In this document: positions 22,734 to 32,297 of the stretch, piece after piece
Position numbering within the stretch: position 1 is the stretch's first letter
How the letters are laid out: each line of letters begins with the position of its first letter
DNA from: Pseudonocardiales bacterium
GTDB taxonomy: Bacteria > Actinomycetota > Actinomycetes > Mycobacteriales > Pseudonocardiaceae
Direction of reading: 5' to 3'
Length of the DNA stretch: 64,000 nucleotides
Assembly: GCA_023252195.1 (NCBI GenBank)
Contig: JAHEXI010000007.1
Coordinates: forward strand, 103,872 to 167,871
Translations under genes and position numbers: made by a program
Notes under the pieces: model-generated
Seen by the model: the letters and a program-made list of their open reading frames with translations, nothing else
Database searches by the model: none
What the model was told of the DNA's origin: nothing

Positions 22734-24158
22734 GTGAGTCGACGCGCGAAGATCGTTTGTACGATCGGCCCGGTCACGGCGACCCCGGAGAAGATCCGGG
22801 AGCTGGTCCGGGCCGGTATGGATGTTGCTCGCCTTAACTTCAGCCACGGGACCCACGCGGAGCACGCGCGGGTTTACTCCATGGTTCGGGAGGCCAGCGA
22901 CGAGTCCGGCAAGGCGGTAGGCATCCTCGCCGACCTGCAGGGGCCCAAGATCCGGCTAGGCCGATTTGCGACCGGTCCGGTGGAGTGGCGCACCGGCGAT
23001 GAGGTGCGCGTGACGGTCGAGGACGTCCCCGGTACCCACGATCGGGTCTCCACCACCTACGCCGGGCTCGCGAAAGATGCCCGTGAGGGCGATTCGTTGC
23101 TGGTCGACGACGGCAAGGTCGCCCTGCTCGTTCGCAAGGTCGAAGACACCGAGGTGGTGTGTGAGGTCATCCAGGGCGGCACGGTCAGCGACCACAAGGG
23201 CCTGTCCCTGCCGGGGATGAATGTCTCGGTGCCAGCGATGTCCGCGAAGGACTTCGCCGACCTGGAGTTCGCGCTGCGGTTGCGGGTGGACCTGGTGGCG
23301 CTGTCGTTCGTTCGATCCCCGGCCGACATCGACCTGGTTCACCGCGCGATGGACGAGGTGCCCGGCGGCCGGTTGCCGGTGATAGCCAAGCTGGAGAAAC
23401 CCGAGGCGGTGGATAACCTCGAGGCGATCGTGCTGGCCTTTGACGGCGTGATGGTGGCCCGCGGGGATCTCGGGGTCGAGTTGCCCCTGGAGCACGTGCC
23501 GCTGGTACAGAAGCGAGCCATCCAGGTCGCCAGAGAGAACGCCAAGCCGATCATCGTAGCCACTCAGATGCTCGACTCCATGATCGGCAACGCCCGGCCG
23601 ACGCGGGCGGAGGCTTCGGACGTGGCCAACGCGGTGCTCGACGGCGCCGACGCCGTCATGCTCTCCGGGGAGACCAGTGTCGGCCGCTACCCGATCGAGT
23701 CAGTGGAAATGATGAGCCGGATCGTGGAGGCCATCGAAGCCGGCTCGCCGAACGTCCCACCGTTGAACCACGTGCCGCGGACCAAGCGGGGTGTGCTGTC
23801 CTACGCGGCCCGTGACATCGGGGAGCGCCTGGAGGCCAAGGCGCTGGTGGCGTTCACCCAGTCCGGCGACACCGTCCGCAGGCTGGCCCGCTTGCACACC
23901 CACCTTCCGCTGCTGGCGTTCACCCCGGAGCCGCCAGTGCGCAGTCAGCTCGCGCTGACCTGGGGCACCGAGACGTTCCTCGTGCCCAGGGTCGAGACCA
24001 CTGATGCGATGGTCCGGCAGGTGGATCAGGCGATGCTGTCGATCGGGCGTTACCAGCCAGGCGACCTGGTGGTGATCGTGGCGGGATCCCCACCTGCCAC
24101 GGAGGGCTCCACTAACCTTGTTCGGGTGCACCGCCTGGGCGAGGAGGATCTTGGCTGA
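22734..24158 (+). CDS. pyk: Pyruvate kinase
   Basis: RRAKIVCTIGPVTATPEKI, VARLNFSHGTH, MVARGDLGVELP, ATQMLDSMI, DAVMLSGETSVGRYP. Confidence 0.98.
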   Translation: MSRRAKIVCTIGPVTATPEKIRELVRAGMDVARLNFSHGTHAEHARVYSMVREASDESGKAVGILADLQGPKIRLGRFATGPVEWRTGDEVRVTVEDVPGTHDRVSTTYAGLAKDAREGDSLLVDDGKVALLVRKVEDTEVVCEVIQGGTVSDHKGLSLPGMNVSVPAMSAKDFADLEFALRLRVDLVALSFVRSPADIDLVHRAMDEVPGGRLPVIAKLEKPEAVDNLEAIVLAFDGVMVARGDLGVELPLEHVPLVQKRAIQVARENAKPIIVATQMLDSMIGNARPTRAEASDVANAVLDGADAVMLSGETSVGRYPIESVEMMSRIVEAIEAGSPNVPPLNHVPRTKRGVLSYAARDIGERLEAKALVAFTQSGDTVRRLARLHTHLPLLAFTPEPPVRSQLALTWGTETFLVPRVETTDAMVRQVDQAMLSIGRYQPGDLVVIVAGSPPATEGSTNLVRVHRLGEEDLG

Positions 24159-25077
24159 TACCGGCGATCCTGCATGGAAACAGTGGATCGAGGCCCCGCG
24201 GGCAGCTGATGGTGTGCCCCGGGGTCAGCCGGTGGTGGACCGTCTGGTGGCCTTGCTGGACCTTGAGCGCATCGAGAACGACATTTTCCGTGGCGTCAGC
24301 CCCTCGGATTCCCCGGCACGAGTCTTCGGCGGGCAGGTGGCGGGCCAGGCGCTGGTTGCGGCAGGTCGGACGGTGCCGGTCGAGCGCAACGTGCACTCAC
24401 TGCACGCATACTTCTTCCGGCCTGGCGACCCGCGGGTGCCGATCGTCTACAACGTCGACCGGATCCGCGACGGGCAATCGTTCACCACCCGCCGTGTGGT
24501 AGCGATCCAGCACGGTAGGGCGATCTTCGCGCTGGCTGCGTCGTTCCAGCTGCCAGAGCAGGGTCTGGAGCACGCCGATGAGATGCTCGAGGTCCCGGCC
24601 CCGGAGCAGCTTGATGACCTGGCTAGCTGGTCACGTCGCAGCGGCGATAGCCGGCCTCTGCTCACGCAGCTGCCCCGGCCGTTCGACCTGCGCTACATCA
24701 CCCCGCCGCCGTGGGCTGGCGCCCGAGCCGACGCCGGCCCCGGCGCGCGCGACCAGCTGTGGATACGAGCCGACGGCAGATTGCCCGACGACGCCCTGCT
24801 GCACGTCTGCGTGCTCGTATATGTCTCCGATCTGACCGTGCTGTGGTCGGTGGCCATCCCGCATGGTCGTTCATTGACTGACGGTGTGATGGCCGCCAGC
24901 CTGGATCACTCGATGTGGTTCCACCGCCCATTCCGGGCCGACGACTGGGTGCTCTGCGACTACACCTCACCCTCCGCGTCGGGAGGGCGGGGGCTGGCGA
25001 CCGGACGGTTCTTCAGCCGGGACGGCAGATTGATCGCCAGCGCGGTACAGGAAGGAGTGATTCGGGTCCTGCGCTAG
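24151..25077 (+). CDS. tesB: Acyl-CoA thioesterase II
   Basis: RVFGGQVAGQALVAAGRTV, HSLHAYFFRPGD, SFTTRRVVAIQ, SLDHSMWFHRPFRADDW; TTG 24151 start proposed. Confidence 0.92.
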   Translation: MADTGDPAWKQWIEAPRAADGVPRGQPVVDRLVALLDLERIENDIFRGVSPSDSPARVFGGQVAGQALVAAGRTVPVERNVHSLHAYFFRPGDPRVPIVYNVDRIRDGQSFTTRRVVAIQHGRAIFALAASFQLPEQGLEHADEMLEVPAPEQLDDLASWSRRSGDSRPLLTQLPRPFDLRYITPPPWAGARADAGPGARDQLWIRADGRLPDDALLHVCVLVYVSDLTVLWSVAIPHGRSLTDGVMAASLDHSMWFHRPFRADDWVLCDYTSPSASGGRGLATGRFFSRDGRLIASAVQEGVIRVLR

Positions 25078-25129
25078 TTCATCTGCGAGGCTGCCCTGAT
25101 CGGCCACGTCCGCAGGGTCTTGTACCGCG

Positions 25130-25450
25130 TCGACCATCATTGACCGAGAAGCAGCGACAGTCTGTCATGTGGGGCAACGGGCCCTATCAGCACATCACCG
25201 AAACAGTTACCGACATCCACGCTCGTGTGATTGAGCGTCTCGCCCCGCAGCTCGGGATCCGCTGGTTGGACCTGGCATGCGGAACGGGCGGCAGCTCTTC
25301 TCGTCCAGCTACGGACCAACGAAAACGGCGGCGGAAGCGCTCGACGACGACCGGCGCGATGAGTTCCATCAGAACTGGGTCGACTTCTTCGACAGGCACT
25401 ACCGGTCGGCCGGCGGCGTCTCTCACCCGCGGCAGTACCTGCTCGAAGGG
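25130..25450 (+). pseudogene. Internally deleted class I methyltransferase remnant
   Basis: Frame 1 N-terminus LTEKQRQSVMWGNGPYQHITETVTDIHARVIERLAPQLGIRWLDLACGTGG, then in another frame a C-terminal-like segment FSSSYGPTKTAAEALDDDRRDEFHQNWVDFFDRHYRSAGGVSHPRQYLL; core missing. Confidence 0.75.
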
Positions 25451-25457
25451 CTTCCAA

Positions 25458-27632
25458 CTAGCGCAGGCCAGCGGCGTCCATGCCGCGGAGCTCCTTCTTC
25501 AGGTCGGCGATCTCGTCCCGGAGCCGGGCGGCCAGCTCGAACTGCAGCTCCCGGGCCGCGCTCATCATCTGGTCGGTGAGCTGCTGGATCAGATCGGCGA
25601 GTTCGGCGCGCGGCATCGACGAGGCGTCCCGAGCTTCCAGCACACCGGCGCTACTCCGGGTCCGGCCGGGCTCGCCGGCGGCGCGTTTGCCCCGGGAGGC
25701 ATTGCGTCCGGATCCGCCAACCCGCACCGCAGCGATGTCGGAGGTATCACTGGCCTCAGCGTAGACGCGCTCGAGAATGTCGTTGATCTTCTTGCGTAGC
25801 GGCTGCGGATCCACCCCGCGTTCGGTGTTGTAGGCAACCTGCTTGGCTCGTCGCCGGTTGGTCTCGTCGATGGCCCGGCGCATCGAGTCGGTGACCCTGT
25901 CGGCGTACATGTGCACCTCACCGGACACGTTGCGGGCGGCTCGACCGATGGTCTGAATCAACGAGGTACCGCTGCGCAGGAAACCCTCCTTGTCGGCGTC
26001 GAGGATCGCCACCAGCGACACCTCGGGCAGGTCCAGGCCCTCGCGGAGCAGGTTGATCCCGACCAGCACGTCGAACTCGCCCAGCCGCAGCTGCCGCAGC
26101 AGCTCCACCCGGCGCAGCGTGTCGACCTCGGAGTGCAGGTAGCGGACCCGGATGCCGAGCTCGAGCAGGTAATCGGTGAGGTCCTCGGACATCTTCTTAG
26201 TCAACGTGGTGACCAGTACCCGTTCGTTGCGCTCGGCTCGGACCCGGATCTCGTGCACCAGGTCATCGATCTGGCCCTTGGTCGGTTTCACCACAACCTC
26301 CGGGTCCACCAGGCCGGTCGGGCGGATCACCTGCTCGACGAACTCGCCGCGCGCCTGCGCCATCTCATAAGGCCCCGGCGTCGCCGAGAGGTACACCGTC
26401 TGGCCGATCCGGTCCTGGAACTCCTCCCAGCTCAGTGGCCGGTTGTCCAGCGCGGAGGGCAGCCGGAAACCGTGCTCTACCAGGGTGCGCTTGCGCGATG
26501 CGTCACCCTCGTACATCCCGCCGATCTGCGGCACCGTGACATGCGACTCGTCGATGACCAGCAGGAAATCCTCGGGGAAGTAGTCCAGCAGGGTGGCCGG
26601 TGCCGAGCCCGCTGCCCGCCCGTCGATATGACGCGAGTAGTTCTCGATGCCGGAGCAGAACCCGACCTGACGCATCATCTCCACGTCGTAGTGCGTCCGC
26701 ATCCGCAGTCGCTGCGCTTCCAGCAGCTTGCTCTGGTTCTCCAGCGTGGCCAGCCGATCTGTCAGCTCGGACTCGATGCCCGCGATGGCGCGCTCCATCC
26801 GCTCGGCCCCCGCGACGTAATGGGTGGCCGGGAAGATTCGCACCTCAGGCACCTCCCGGACCACCTCCCCGGTGAGCGGGTGCAGGTAGTAGAGCGACTC
26901 GACCTCGTCACCGAAGAACTCGATGCGGACCGCTAACTCTTCGTAAGCGGGGATGATCTCCACGGTGTCACCGCGGACCCGGAAGGTCCCGCGGGCGAAG
27001 GCGAGATCGTTGCGGGTGTACTGGATGTCGACGAGGCCCCGCAGCAGCGCATCGCGCCCGACCTCGCCTCCCACCGGAACATGAATCGATCCCTTGAGGT
27101 ACTCCTGCGGCGTACCGAGCCCGAAGATGCACGACACCGAGGCGACGACAACGACGTCGCGGCGAGTGAGCAGCGACCTCGTAGCGGAATGCCGCAACCG
27201 CTCTACGTCGTCGTTGATCGACGAGTCTTTCTCGATGTAAGTGTCGGTCTGCGGGACGTACGCTTCGGGTTGGTAGTAGTCGTAGTAGGAGACGAAGTAC
27301 TCCACCGCGTTGTTCGGGAAGTAGTCCCGCAGCTCATGGGCGAGTTGCGCGGCGAGGGTTTTGTTAGGCGCCATCACCAGCGTGGGACGCTGGACCCGCT
27401 CGATGAGCCACGCGGTGGTGGCCGACTTACCGGTTCCGGTGGCGCCCAGCAGCACGACATCGCGCTCACCGTCGGTGATCCGGCGCTCCAGCTCCTCGAT
27501 CGCAGCGGGCTGGTCGCCGGCCGGCGCGTAGTCGCTGACCATCTCGAACCGCGCCTGTGATCGCGGACTGTCCGGTGGGCGGAACTCGGAGCGGGGAAGC
27601 AGGTCGCGCGCGGCAGCGACGGCATCAGTCAT
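25458..27632 (-). CDS. uvrB: Excinuclease ABC subunit B
   Basis: [64 protein letters not shown]-terminal UVR motif. Confidence 0.98.
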   Translation of the reverse strand: MTDAVAAARDLLPRSEFRPPDSPRSQARFEMVSDYAPAGDQPAAIEELERRITDGERDVVLLGATGTGKSATTAWLIERVQRPTLVMAPNKTLAAQLAHELRDYFPNNAVEYFVSYYDYYQPEAYVPQTDTYIEKDSSINDDVERLRHSATRSLLTRRDVVVVASVSCIFGLGTPQEYLKGSIHVPVGGEVGRDALLRGLVDIQYTRNDLAFARGTFRVRGDTVEIIPAYEELAVRIEFFGDEVESLYYLHPLTGEVVREVPEVRIFPATHYVAGAERMERAIAGIESELTDRLATLENQSKLLEAQRLRMRTHYDVEMMRQVGFCSGIENYSRHIDGRAAGSAPATLLDYFPEDFLLVIDESHVTVPQIGGMYEGDASRKRTLVEHGFRLPSALDNRPLSWEEFQDRIGQTVYLSATPGPYEMAQARGEFVEQVIRPTGLVDPEVVVKPTKGQIDDLVHEIRVRAERNERVLVTTLTKKMSEDLTDYLLELGIRVRYLHSEVDTLRRVELLRQLRLGEFDVLVGINLLREGLDLPEVSLVAILDADKEGFLRSGTSLIQTIGRAARNVSGEVHMYADRVTDSMRRAIDETNRRRAKQVAYNTERGVDPQPLRKKINDILERVYAEASDTSDIAAVRVGGSGRNASRGKRAAGEPGRTRSSAGVLEARDASSMPRAELADLIQQLTDQMMSAARELQFELAARLRDEIADLKKELRGMDAAGLR

Positions 27633-27688
27633 GGCATCGAGCGTAGGCCGGACCCCTGACAGTCTGTCCTCGCGTAGGGTCGATCGCT

Positions 27689-28237
27689 ATGACGGCCCAG
27701 CACGGACCGACTGCCCAGACCGCCCCGCACATTCACCCTCCCAAAGTTGAGCTGTTCGACCTGGAGGCGATGACCAACACCGACCCCAAAGGGGTCGTCC
27801 GCGCAGTCCGCGAATACCGGGTCGAGCCATTCGGCCTCTACGTCGCCCGCGACGTCATCGGCCATCCGTCGATTCGTGCGCTGGAGTCCTGGCTGTTGCC
27901 CGCGATGGGGTTGCGAATCACTGACTGGTTCTATCCTCCGGGGCACGAACGGGACTACCAATTCTACGTCGACGTGGTGCACATCGACGTCGACCCTCGG
28001 TGCTGGCGCACCGAGGACCACTACCTGGATCTCGTGCTTCGCACTGGTCACGGGGTCGACGTACTCGACACCGATGAGTTGCTGGCCGCGGTCCTCGCCG
28101 GGCTGCTCGATCGCGCAGCCGCGCAGGCAGCGCTGGCCACCGCGTACCGGACGCTGGAGGGCCTGGCCCGGCACGGCTACCGGTTGGACAAGTGGCTGTC
28201 GACAGTGGGCGTGTCGCCAACCTGGAGCCGGCACTGA
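27689..28237 (+). CDS. DUF402-family protein
   Basis: WFYPPGHERDYQFYVDVVHID...TEDHYLDLVLRTG...VDVLDTDEL pattern. Confidence 0.8.
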   Translation: MTAQHGPTAQTAPHIHPPKVELFDLEAMTNTDPKGVVRAVREYRVEPFGLYVARDVIGHPSIRALESWLLPAMGLRITDWFYPPGHERDYQFYVDVVHIDVDPRCWRTEDHYLDLVLRTGHGVDVLDTDELLAAVLAGLLDRAAAQAALATAYRTLEGLARHGYRLDKWLSTVGVSPTWSRH

Positions 28238-28245
28238 CGTGGGTC

Positions 28246-29427
28246 TCAGCCCACCAGCCAGCCGGTCCGCGCGGCCCACCGCTGCGCTCGATCCAGCGCG
28301 CTGGCTACGAACGGCGACTTCGCGGTGGCGTAGCCGTCGATGCTGTTCCACTGCTGCGCCGCGAGCCGGTGCTTGAGCTCGGCGTACTCGCGAACACCAT
28401 CGGGATGAGCTCGCAGCCAATCCCGCAGCAGTATGGAATCCCGCCAGGCGGGGGAGTCAGCTGGCCGGATATGGCAGTTGACTGCCCGGCCGGGATCAGC
28501 GTTGGTTGCCATCGCCTTCTCCCAAGCGGTGCCGTCGCGGGCAGTGTCGGACCAACGACCGTCTCGCCTGATGAGTCCGGCGGCGACCAGGTTGTCAGCG
28601 AGTCGTTGGGCTGTGGCGAGGTCGGCGACCACGACCTGGATGTCCAGCACATCCTTGGCATCAAGGCCAGGGACCGCGGTGGAGCCGATGTGATCGAGGC
28701 GGTGCGCGCGCCGGCCCGCCAACGCGGCAATCCGTGCGATCGCCCGCTGCGCCTGCGCCGGCCATCCGTCGTCCGGCGCGACCACGACCGGAGTGCAAGC
28801 GCGCGCCGCCGGGCGACGGTGGCGCAGGTTTGTCTCGAAAGGCACCAGCCGCTGCGACCACAGCCGGTCGACTGCCGAGAGGGTGCCGTCCCGGTTGCCG
28901 CTGTTGTCCAACCAGATGTCCGCCGCGGCGCGGTGCTGCTGGTCGGTGGCCTGGGCAGCGAGTCTCGCTGCGGCGTCGGACTCGGCCATGCCACGCTGCT
29001 CGACCAGCCGGCGTAGCCGCACCGCAGCGTCCGCGTGTACCACGATCACCAGGGGGAACCGGGTTGCCATCCCGACTTCGACGAGCAGCGGAATGTCCTG
29101 CACCACGATGGCCTCGGCCGACGCAGCCGCGACCAGCTCAGCGGAGCGGGCCGCGATCAGCGGGTGCACGATGGCATTGAGCCGGGCTCGAGCTCCCGCG
29201 TCGCTGAATACCCGCCCCGCCAACGCCGATCGGTCCAGTGACCCGTCCATGGCGAGGATCCCCTCGCCGAACTCGCCGATCACGGCGCGCAGTCCGTCGG
29301 TACCGGGCCTGACCACCTCGTGGGCGATCCGGTCCGAGTCGATGATCGACGCCCCGCACTGTGCGAGCAGGGCGGCGACCATCGACTTACCGGACCCCAT
29401 GCCTCCGGTCAGCCCGACGCGCAGCAT
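28246..29427 (-). CDS. coaE: Dephospho-CoA kinase fused to GrpB/UPF0157 domain
   Basis: MLRVGLTGGMGSGKSMVAALLAQCGASIIDSDRIAHEVV, then GrpB-like HIGSTAVPGLDAKDVLDIQVVV. Confidence 0.94.
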   Translation of the reverse strand: MLRVGLTGGMGSGKSMVAALLAQCGASIIDSDRIAHEVVRPGTDGLRAVIGEFGEGILAMDGSLDRSALAGRVFSDAGARARLNAIVHPLIAARSAELVAAASAEAIVVQDIPLLVEVGMATRFPLVIVVHADAAVRLRRLVEQRGMAESDAAARLAAQATDQQHRAAADIWLDNSGNRDGTLSAVDRLWSQRLVPFETNLRHRRPAARACTPVVVAPDDGWPAQAQRAIARIAALAGRRAHRLDHIGSTAVPGLDAKDVLDIQVVVADLATAQRLADNLVAAGLIRRDGRWSDTARDGTAWEKAMATNADPGRAVNCHIRPADSPAWRDSILLRDWLRAHPDGVREYAELKHRLAAQQWNSIDGYATAKSPFVASALDRAQRWAARTGWLVG

Positions 29428-29467
29428 CGGACGATCGTGGCCCTTACCCTTGTTAAACGCCGCCCTG

Positions 29468-30973
29468 TTAGACGCCGCCGGAGAGTTTCTCCCGCAGCGC
29501 CGCGAGCTGCTCGTCACTGGCGAGCGAGCCTCCGGCGGCAGCGTTGCCGGTGCTGCTGGTGCTGCTGGTGCTGCTGGTGCTGCTGGTGGTAGCAGCCTCT
29601 GCCGTCTCCGACGAGTAGTTCTGATCCTCGGCCGCCTCCGAGTCAGCCTCGCTCGCCTTGACGACCTGCTTGCGGTGTTGCTCGAAACGGACCTGCGCTT
29701 CGGCGTAGGCGCGCTCCCACTCCTGACGCTGCTTGTCGAAGCCATCGAGCCAGTCGTTGGTCTCCGGATCGAAGCCCTCGGGGTAGATGTAGTTGCCCTC
29801 GCCGTCGTACTCGGCGGTCATGCCGTACTGCGCCGGGTCGAACTCCATCTCCGGGGACAGTCCCTCGTTCGCCTGCTTGAGCGACAGCGAGATCCGTCGG
29901 CGGTCCAGGTCGATGTCGATGACCTTGACCATCACGTCGTCGCCGACCTGCACGACCTGCTCAGGGATCTCGACATGCCGCTGCGAGAGCTCCGAGATGT
30001 GCACCAAACCCTCGATGCCTTCCTCGACCCGGACGAACGAGCCGAAAGGCACCAGCTTCGTGACCTTCCCGGGCACGATCTGGCCGATCTGGTGGGTACG
30101 AGCAAACTGGCGCCACGGGTCTTCTTGGGTCGCTTTGAGCGAGAGCGAAACCCGCTCGCGTTCCAGATCGACGTCGAGCACCTCGACGGTTACTTCCTGG
30201 CCGACCTCGACAACCTCGCTGGGGTGGTCGATGTGTTTCCAGGACAGCTCGGAGACGTGCACCAGCCCGTCCACGCCACCGAGATCTACGAACGCACCGA
30301 AGTTGACGATCGAGGAGACCTGGCCCTTGCGGACCTGCCCCTTGGCCAGCTGGTGCAGGAATTCGCTGCGCACCTCGGATTGGGTCTGCTCAAGCCACGC
30401 GCGCCGGGAAAGCACTACGTTATTGCGGTTCTTGTCCAGCTCAATGATCTTGGCTTCCAACTCCCGGCCCACGTAGGGCTGGAGGTCGCGAACGCGCCGC
30501 ATCTCGACCAGCGAGGCGGGCAGGAAGCCGCGCAGCCCGATGTCGAGGATCAGACCACCCTTGACCACCTCGATGACGGTGCCGCGCACCGGCTCCTCGT
30601 TCTCCTTGAGGGTCTCGATATTCCCCCAGGCGCGCTCATACTGGGCGCGTTTCTTGGACAGGATCAGCCGCCCTTCCTTGTCCTCCTTCTGGAGAACGAG
30701 GGCCTCGACCTCGTCGCCCACGGACACGACATCGGCCGGGTCGACGTCGTGTTTGATGGACAGTTCCCGGGAGGGGATAACGCCCTCGGTCTTGTAGCCA
30801 ATGTCGAGCAGCACTTCGTCACGGTCGACTTTGACGATGGTGCCTTCGACGATATCGCCATCGTTGAAGTACTTGATCGTCTTGTCGATGGCGGCGAGAA
30901 AGTCCTCCTCCGTCCCGATATCGTTGATCGCAACTTGCTGCGGGGCCGGGGCGGTGGTGGTGTCGGTGGACAT
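29468..30973 (-). CDS. rpsA: 30S ribosomal protein S1
   Basis: Four S1 repeats (GTIVKVDRDEVLLDIGYKTEGVIP, GFLPASLVE, VHVSELSWKHIDHPSE, VHISELSQRHVEIPEQ). Confidence 0.98.
   Translation of the reverse strand: MSTDTTTAPAPQQVAINDIGTEEDFLAAIDKTIKYFNDGDIVEGTIVKVDRDEVLLDIGYKTEGVIPSRELSIKHDVDPADVVSVGDEVEALVLQKEDKEGRLILSKKRAQYERAWGNIETLKENEEPVRGTVIEVVKGGLILDIGLRGFLPASLVEMRRVRDLQPYVGRELEAKIIELDKNRNNVVLSRRAWLEQTQSEVRSEFLHQLAKGQVRKGQVSSIVNFGAFVDLGGVDGLVHVSELSWKHIDHPSEVVEVGQEVTVEVLDVDLERERVSLSLKATQEDPWRQFARTHQIGQIVPGKVTKLVPFGSFVRVEEGIEGLVHISELSQRHVEIPEQVVQVGDDVMVKVIDIDLDRRRISLSLKQANEGLSPEMEFDPAQYGMTAEYDGEGNYIYPEGFDPETNDWLDGFDKQRQEWERAYAEAQVRFEQHRKQVVKASEADSEAAEDQNYSSETAEAATTSSTSSTSSTSSTGNAAAGGSLASDEQLAALREKLSGGV
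29551..29586. repeat. Four tandem copies of 9-mer TGCTGCTGG in the rpsA 3' coding end
   Basis: Encodes repeated Thr-Ser-Ser in the C-terminal tail. Confidence 0.92.
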
Positions 30974-31124
30974 GCGGTGGGGTGCTCCGAAGGGATAGGG
31001 TCGAGCGGCCGGTGTTTGTCAAACTGTTGTGTCGGTGCGCTGGTTCCCCACTGCGCCAGATCAGCCACACCCGACAACCTCACCCGACAGATCAACCTCA
31101 CCCGGCGGATCACTCTCGCCGCTG

Positions 31125-31217
31125 GTGAGTCTGACACCGGGCGAGCTTGATACCGAGTGAGCTTGACAACCGAGCTAGCTTGACGACCAAGGCTCGCTTG
31201 ACAACCTGGGCAGCGCG
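31125..31217. repeat. Degenerate tandem direct repeats (~16-18 bp, consensus-like GAGCTTGACAACCGAG) upstream of rpsA
   Basis: gagtctgacaccgggc / gagcttgataccgagt / gagcttgacaaccgagct / agcttgacgaccaaggct / cgcttgacaacctgggc. Confidence 0.65.
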
Positions 31218-31310
31218 AAACGACAGCGCAGTTCAATCCTACCCAGGCAGGAGTCAGGGCAGCAAACCCGACCCCGGCGCTCGCCTGCTTCGTGGTGAGA
31301 GACTGCCTCA

Positions 31311-32186
31311 GTGACAGACGCGCCGCAACCAGGCCACGACGATGACCGGATGATCCCGCTGGCCGGCCACTGCAGCGCTGAGGCGGTGCTGGGCACTGTC
31401 GGTGTAGTGAAACAGCTGGTCAGCGTCGCGGAGACGGTCGCGGCCAACCGTCGATGGTGGGACGCCGATGCCGCGGACTACCTCGCCGAGCACGGTGATT
31501 TCCTCGGTCCGGCGGATTTTGTCTGGTGCCCAGAGGGGCTTCGCGAGTCAGCTGCCGGGCTGCTCGGCGAGGTAGTCGGTCGCCGGGTGCTCGAGGTCGG
31601 TTGCGGGTCCGCGCCCTGCGCACGCTGGCTGGCCGCCCACGGCGCGCAGGTCGTCGGCCTGGACCTGTCGGCGGCGATGCTGTCGCACGCGGTGCAGTCA
31701 GCATGCGAAACCGGAATCTCGGTGCCGCTGGTGCAGGCCGATGCTGGTCGATTGCCCTTCGCTGACGGGAGTTTCGACCTCGCCTGTTCGGCGTTCGGTG
31801 CGGTGCCGTTCGTCGGGGACTCGGCTGCGGTGATGCGAGAGGTCGCCCGGGTGCTGCGCCCCGGTGGCCGGTGGGTCTTCGCTGTCACCCACCCGTTGCG
31901 TTGGATCTTCCCCGACGATCCGGGGGAGGCCGGCTTGACGGTGGCGCAGTCGTACTTCGACCGCACCCCGTACGTCGAGGTGGACAGCCTTCGCAACCCC
32001 ACTTACGTGGAGCATCACCGCACCCTGGGTGACCGGGTCAGGGAGATCGTCGCCGCCGGTTTGGTGTTGGAGGACCTGATAGAACCGGAGTGGCCCGCAG
32101 ACCTGCACCGGGAATGGGGCCAATGGAGCCCCCTTCGTGGCGCGCTGTTTCCAGGAACCGCGATCTTCTGCTGCCGACGCGTCTGA
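31311..32186 (+). CDS. Class I SAM-dependent methyltransferase
   Basis: RRVLEVGCGSAPCARWLAAHGAQVVGLDLSAAML. Confidence 0.92.
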   Translation: MTDAPQPGHDDDRMIPLAGHCSAEAVLGTVGVVKQLVSVAETVAANRRWWDADAADYLAEHGDFLGPADFVWCPEGLRESAAGLLGEVVGRRVLEVGCGSAPCARWLAAHGAQVVGLDLSAAMLSHAVQSACETGISVPLVQADAGRLPFADGSFDLACSAFGAVPFVGDSAAVMREVARVLRPGGRWVFAVTHPLRWIFPDDPGEAGLTVAQSYFDRTPYVEVDSLRNPTYVEHHRTLGDRVREIVAAGLVLEDLIEPEWPADLHREWGQWSPLRGALFPGTAIFCCRRV

Positions 32187-32191
32187 TCTGG

Positions 32192-32281
32192 CGCCATTCG
32201 CAGCCGAATCGGGCCGAGCTCCATTCGGAGCCGAATGGCGGTCTGGCTGCTCGCAGGAGCGCCATTCGGCTCCGAATGGCG
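32192..32281. repeat. Palindromic repeat family A, copies 2-4
   Basis: CGCCATTCGCAGCCGAATCG, CCATTCGGAGCCGAATGGCG, CGCCATTCGGCTCCGAATGGCG within 90 bp between convergent genes. Confidence 0.9.
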
Positions 32282-32297
32282 GCCAGGGCCGAGCGAA

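Noticed and set aside
27633-27688. SOS/LexA box between uvrB and the DUF402 gene
   Set aside because: No TCGAAC-N4-GTTCGA-like site found by eye.
28793-31150. 785-aa plus-strand ORF opposite rpsA/coaE
   Set aside because: Shadow ORF antisense to well-supported coaE and rpsA; no domain-like content.
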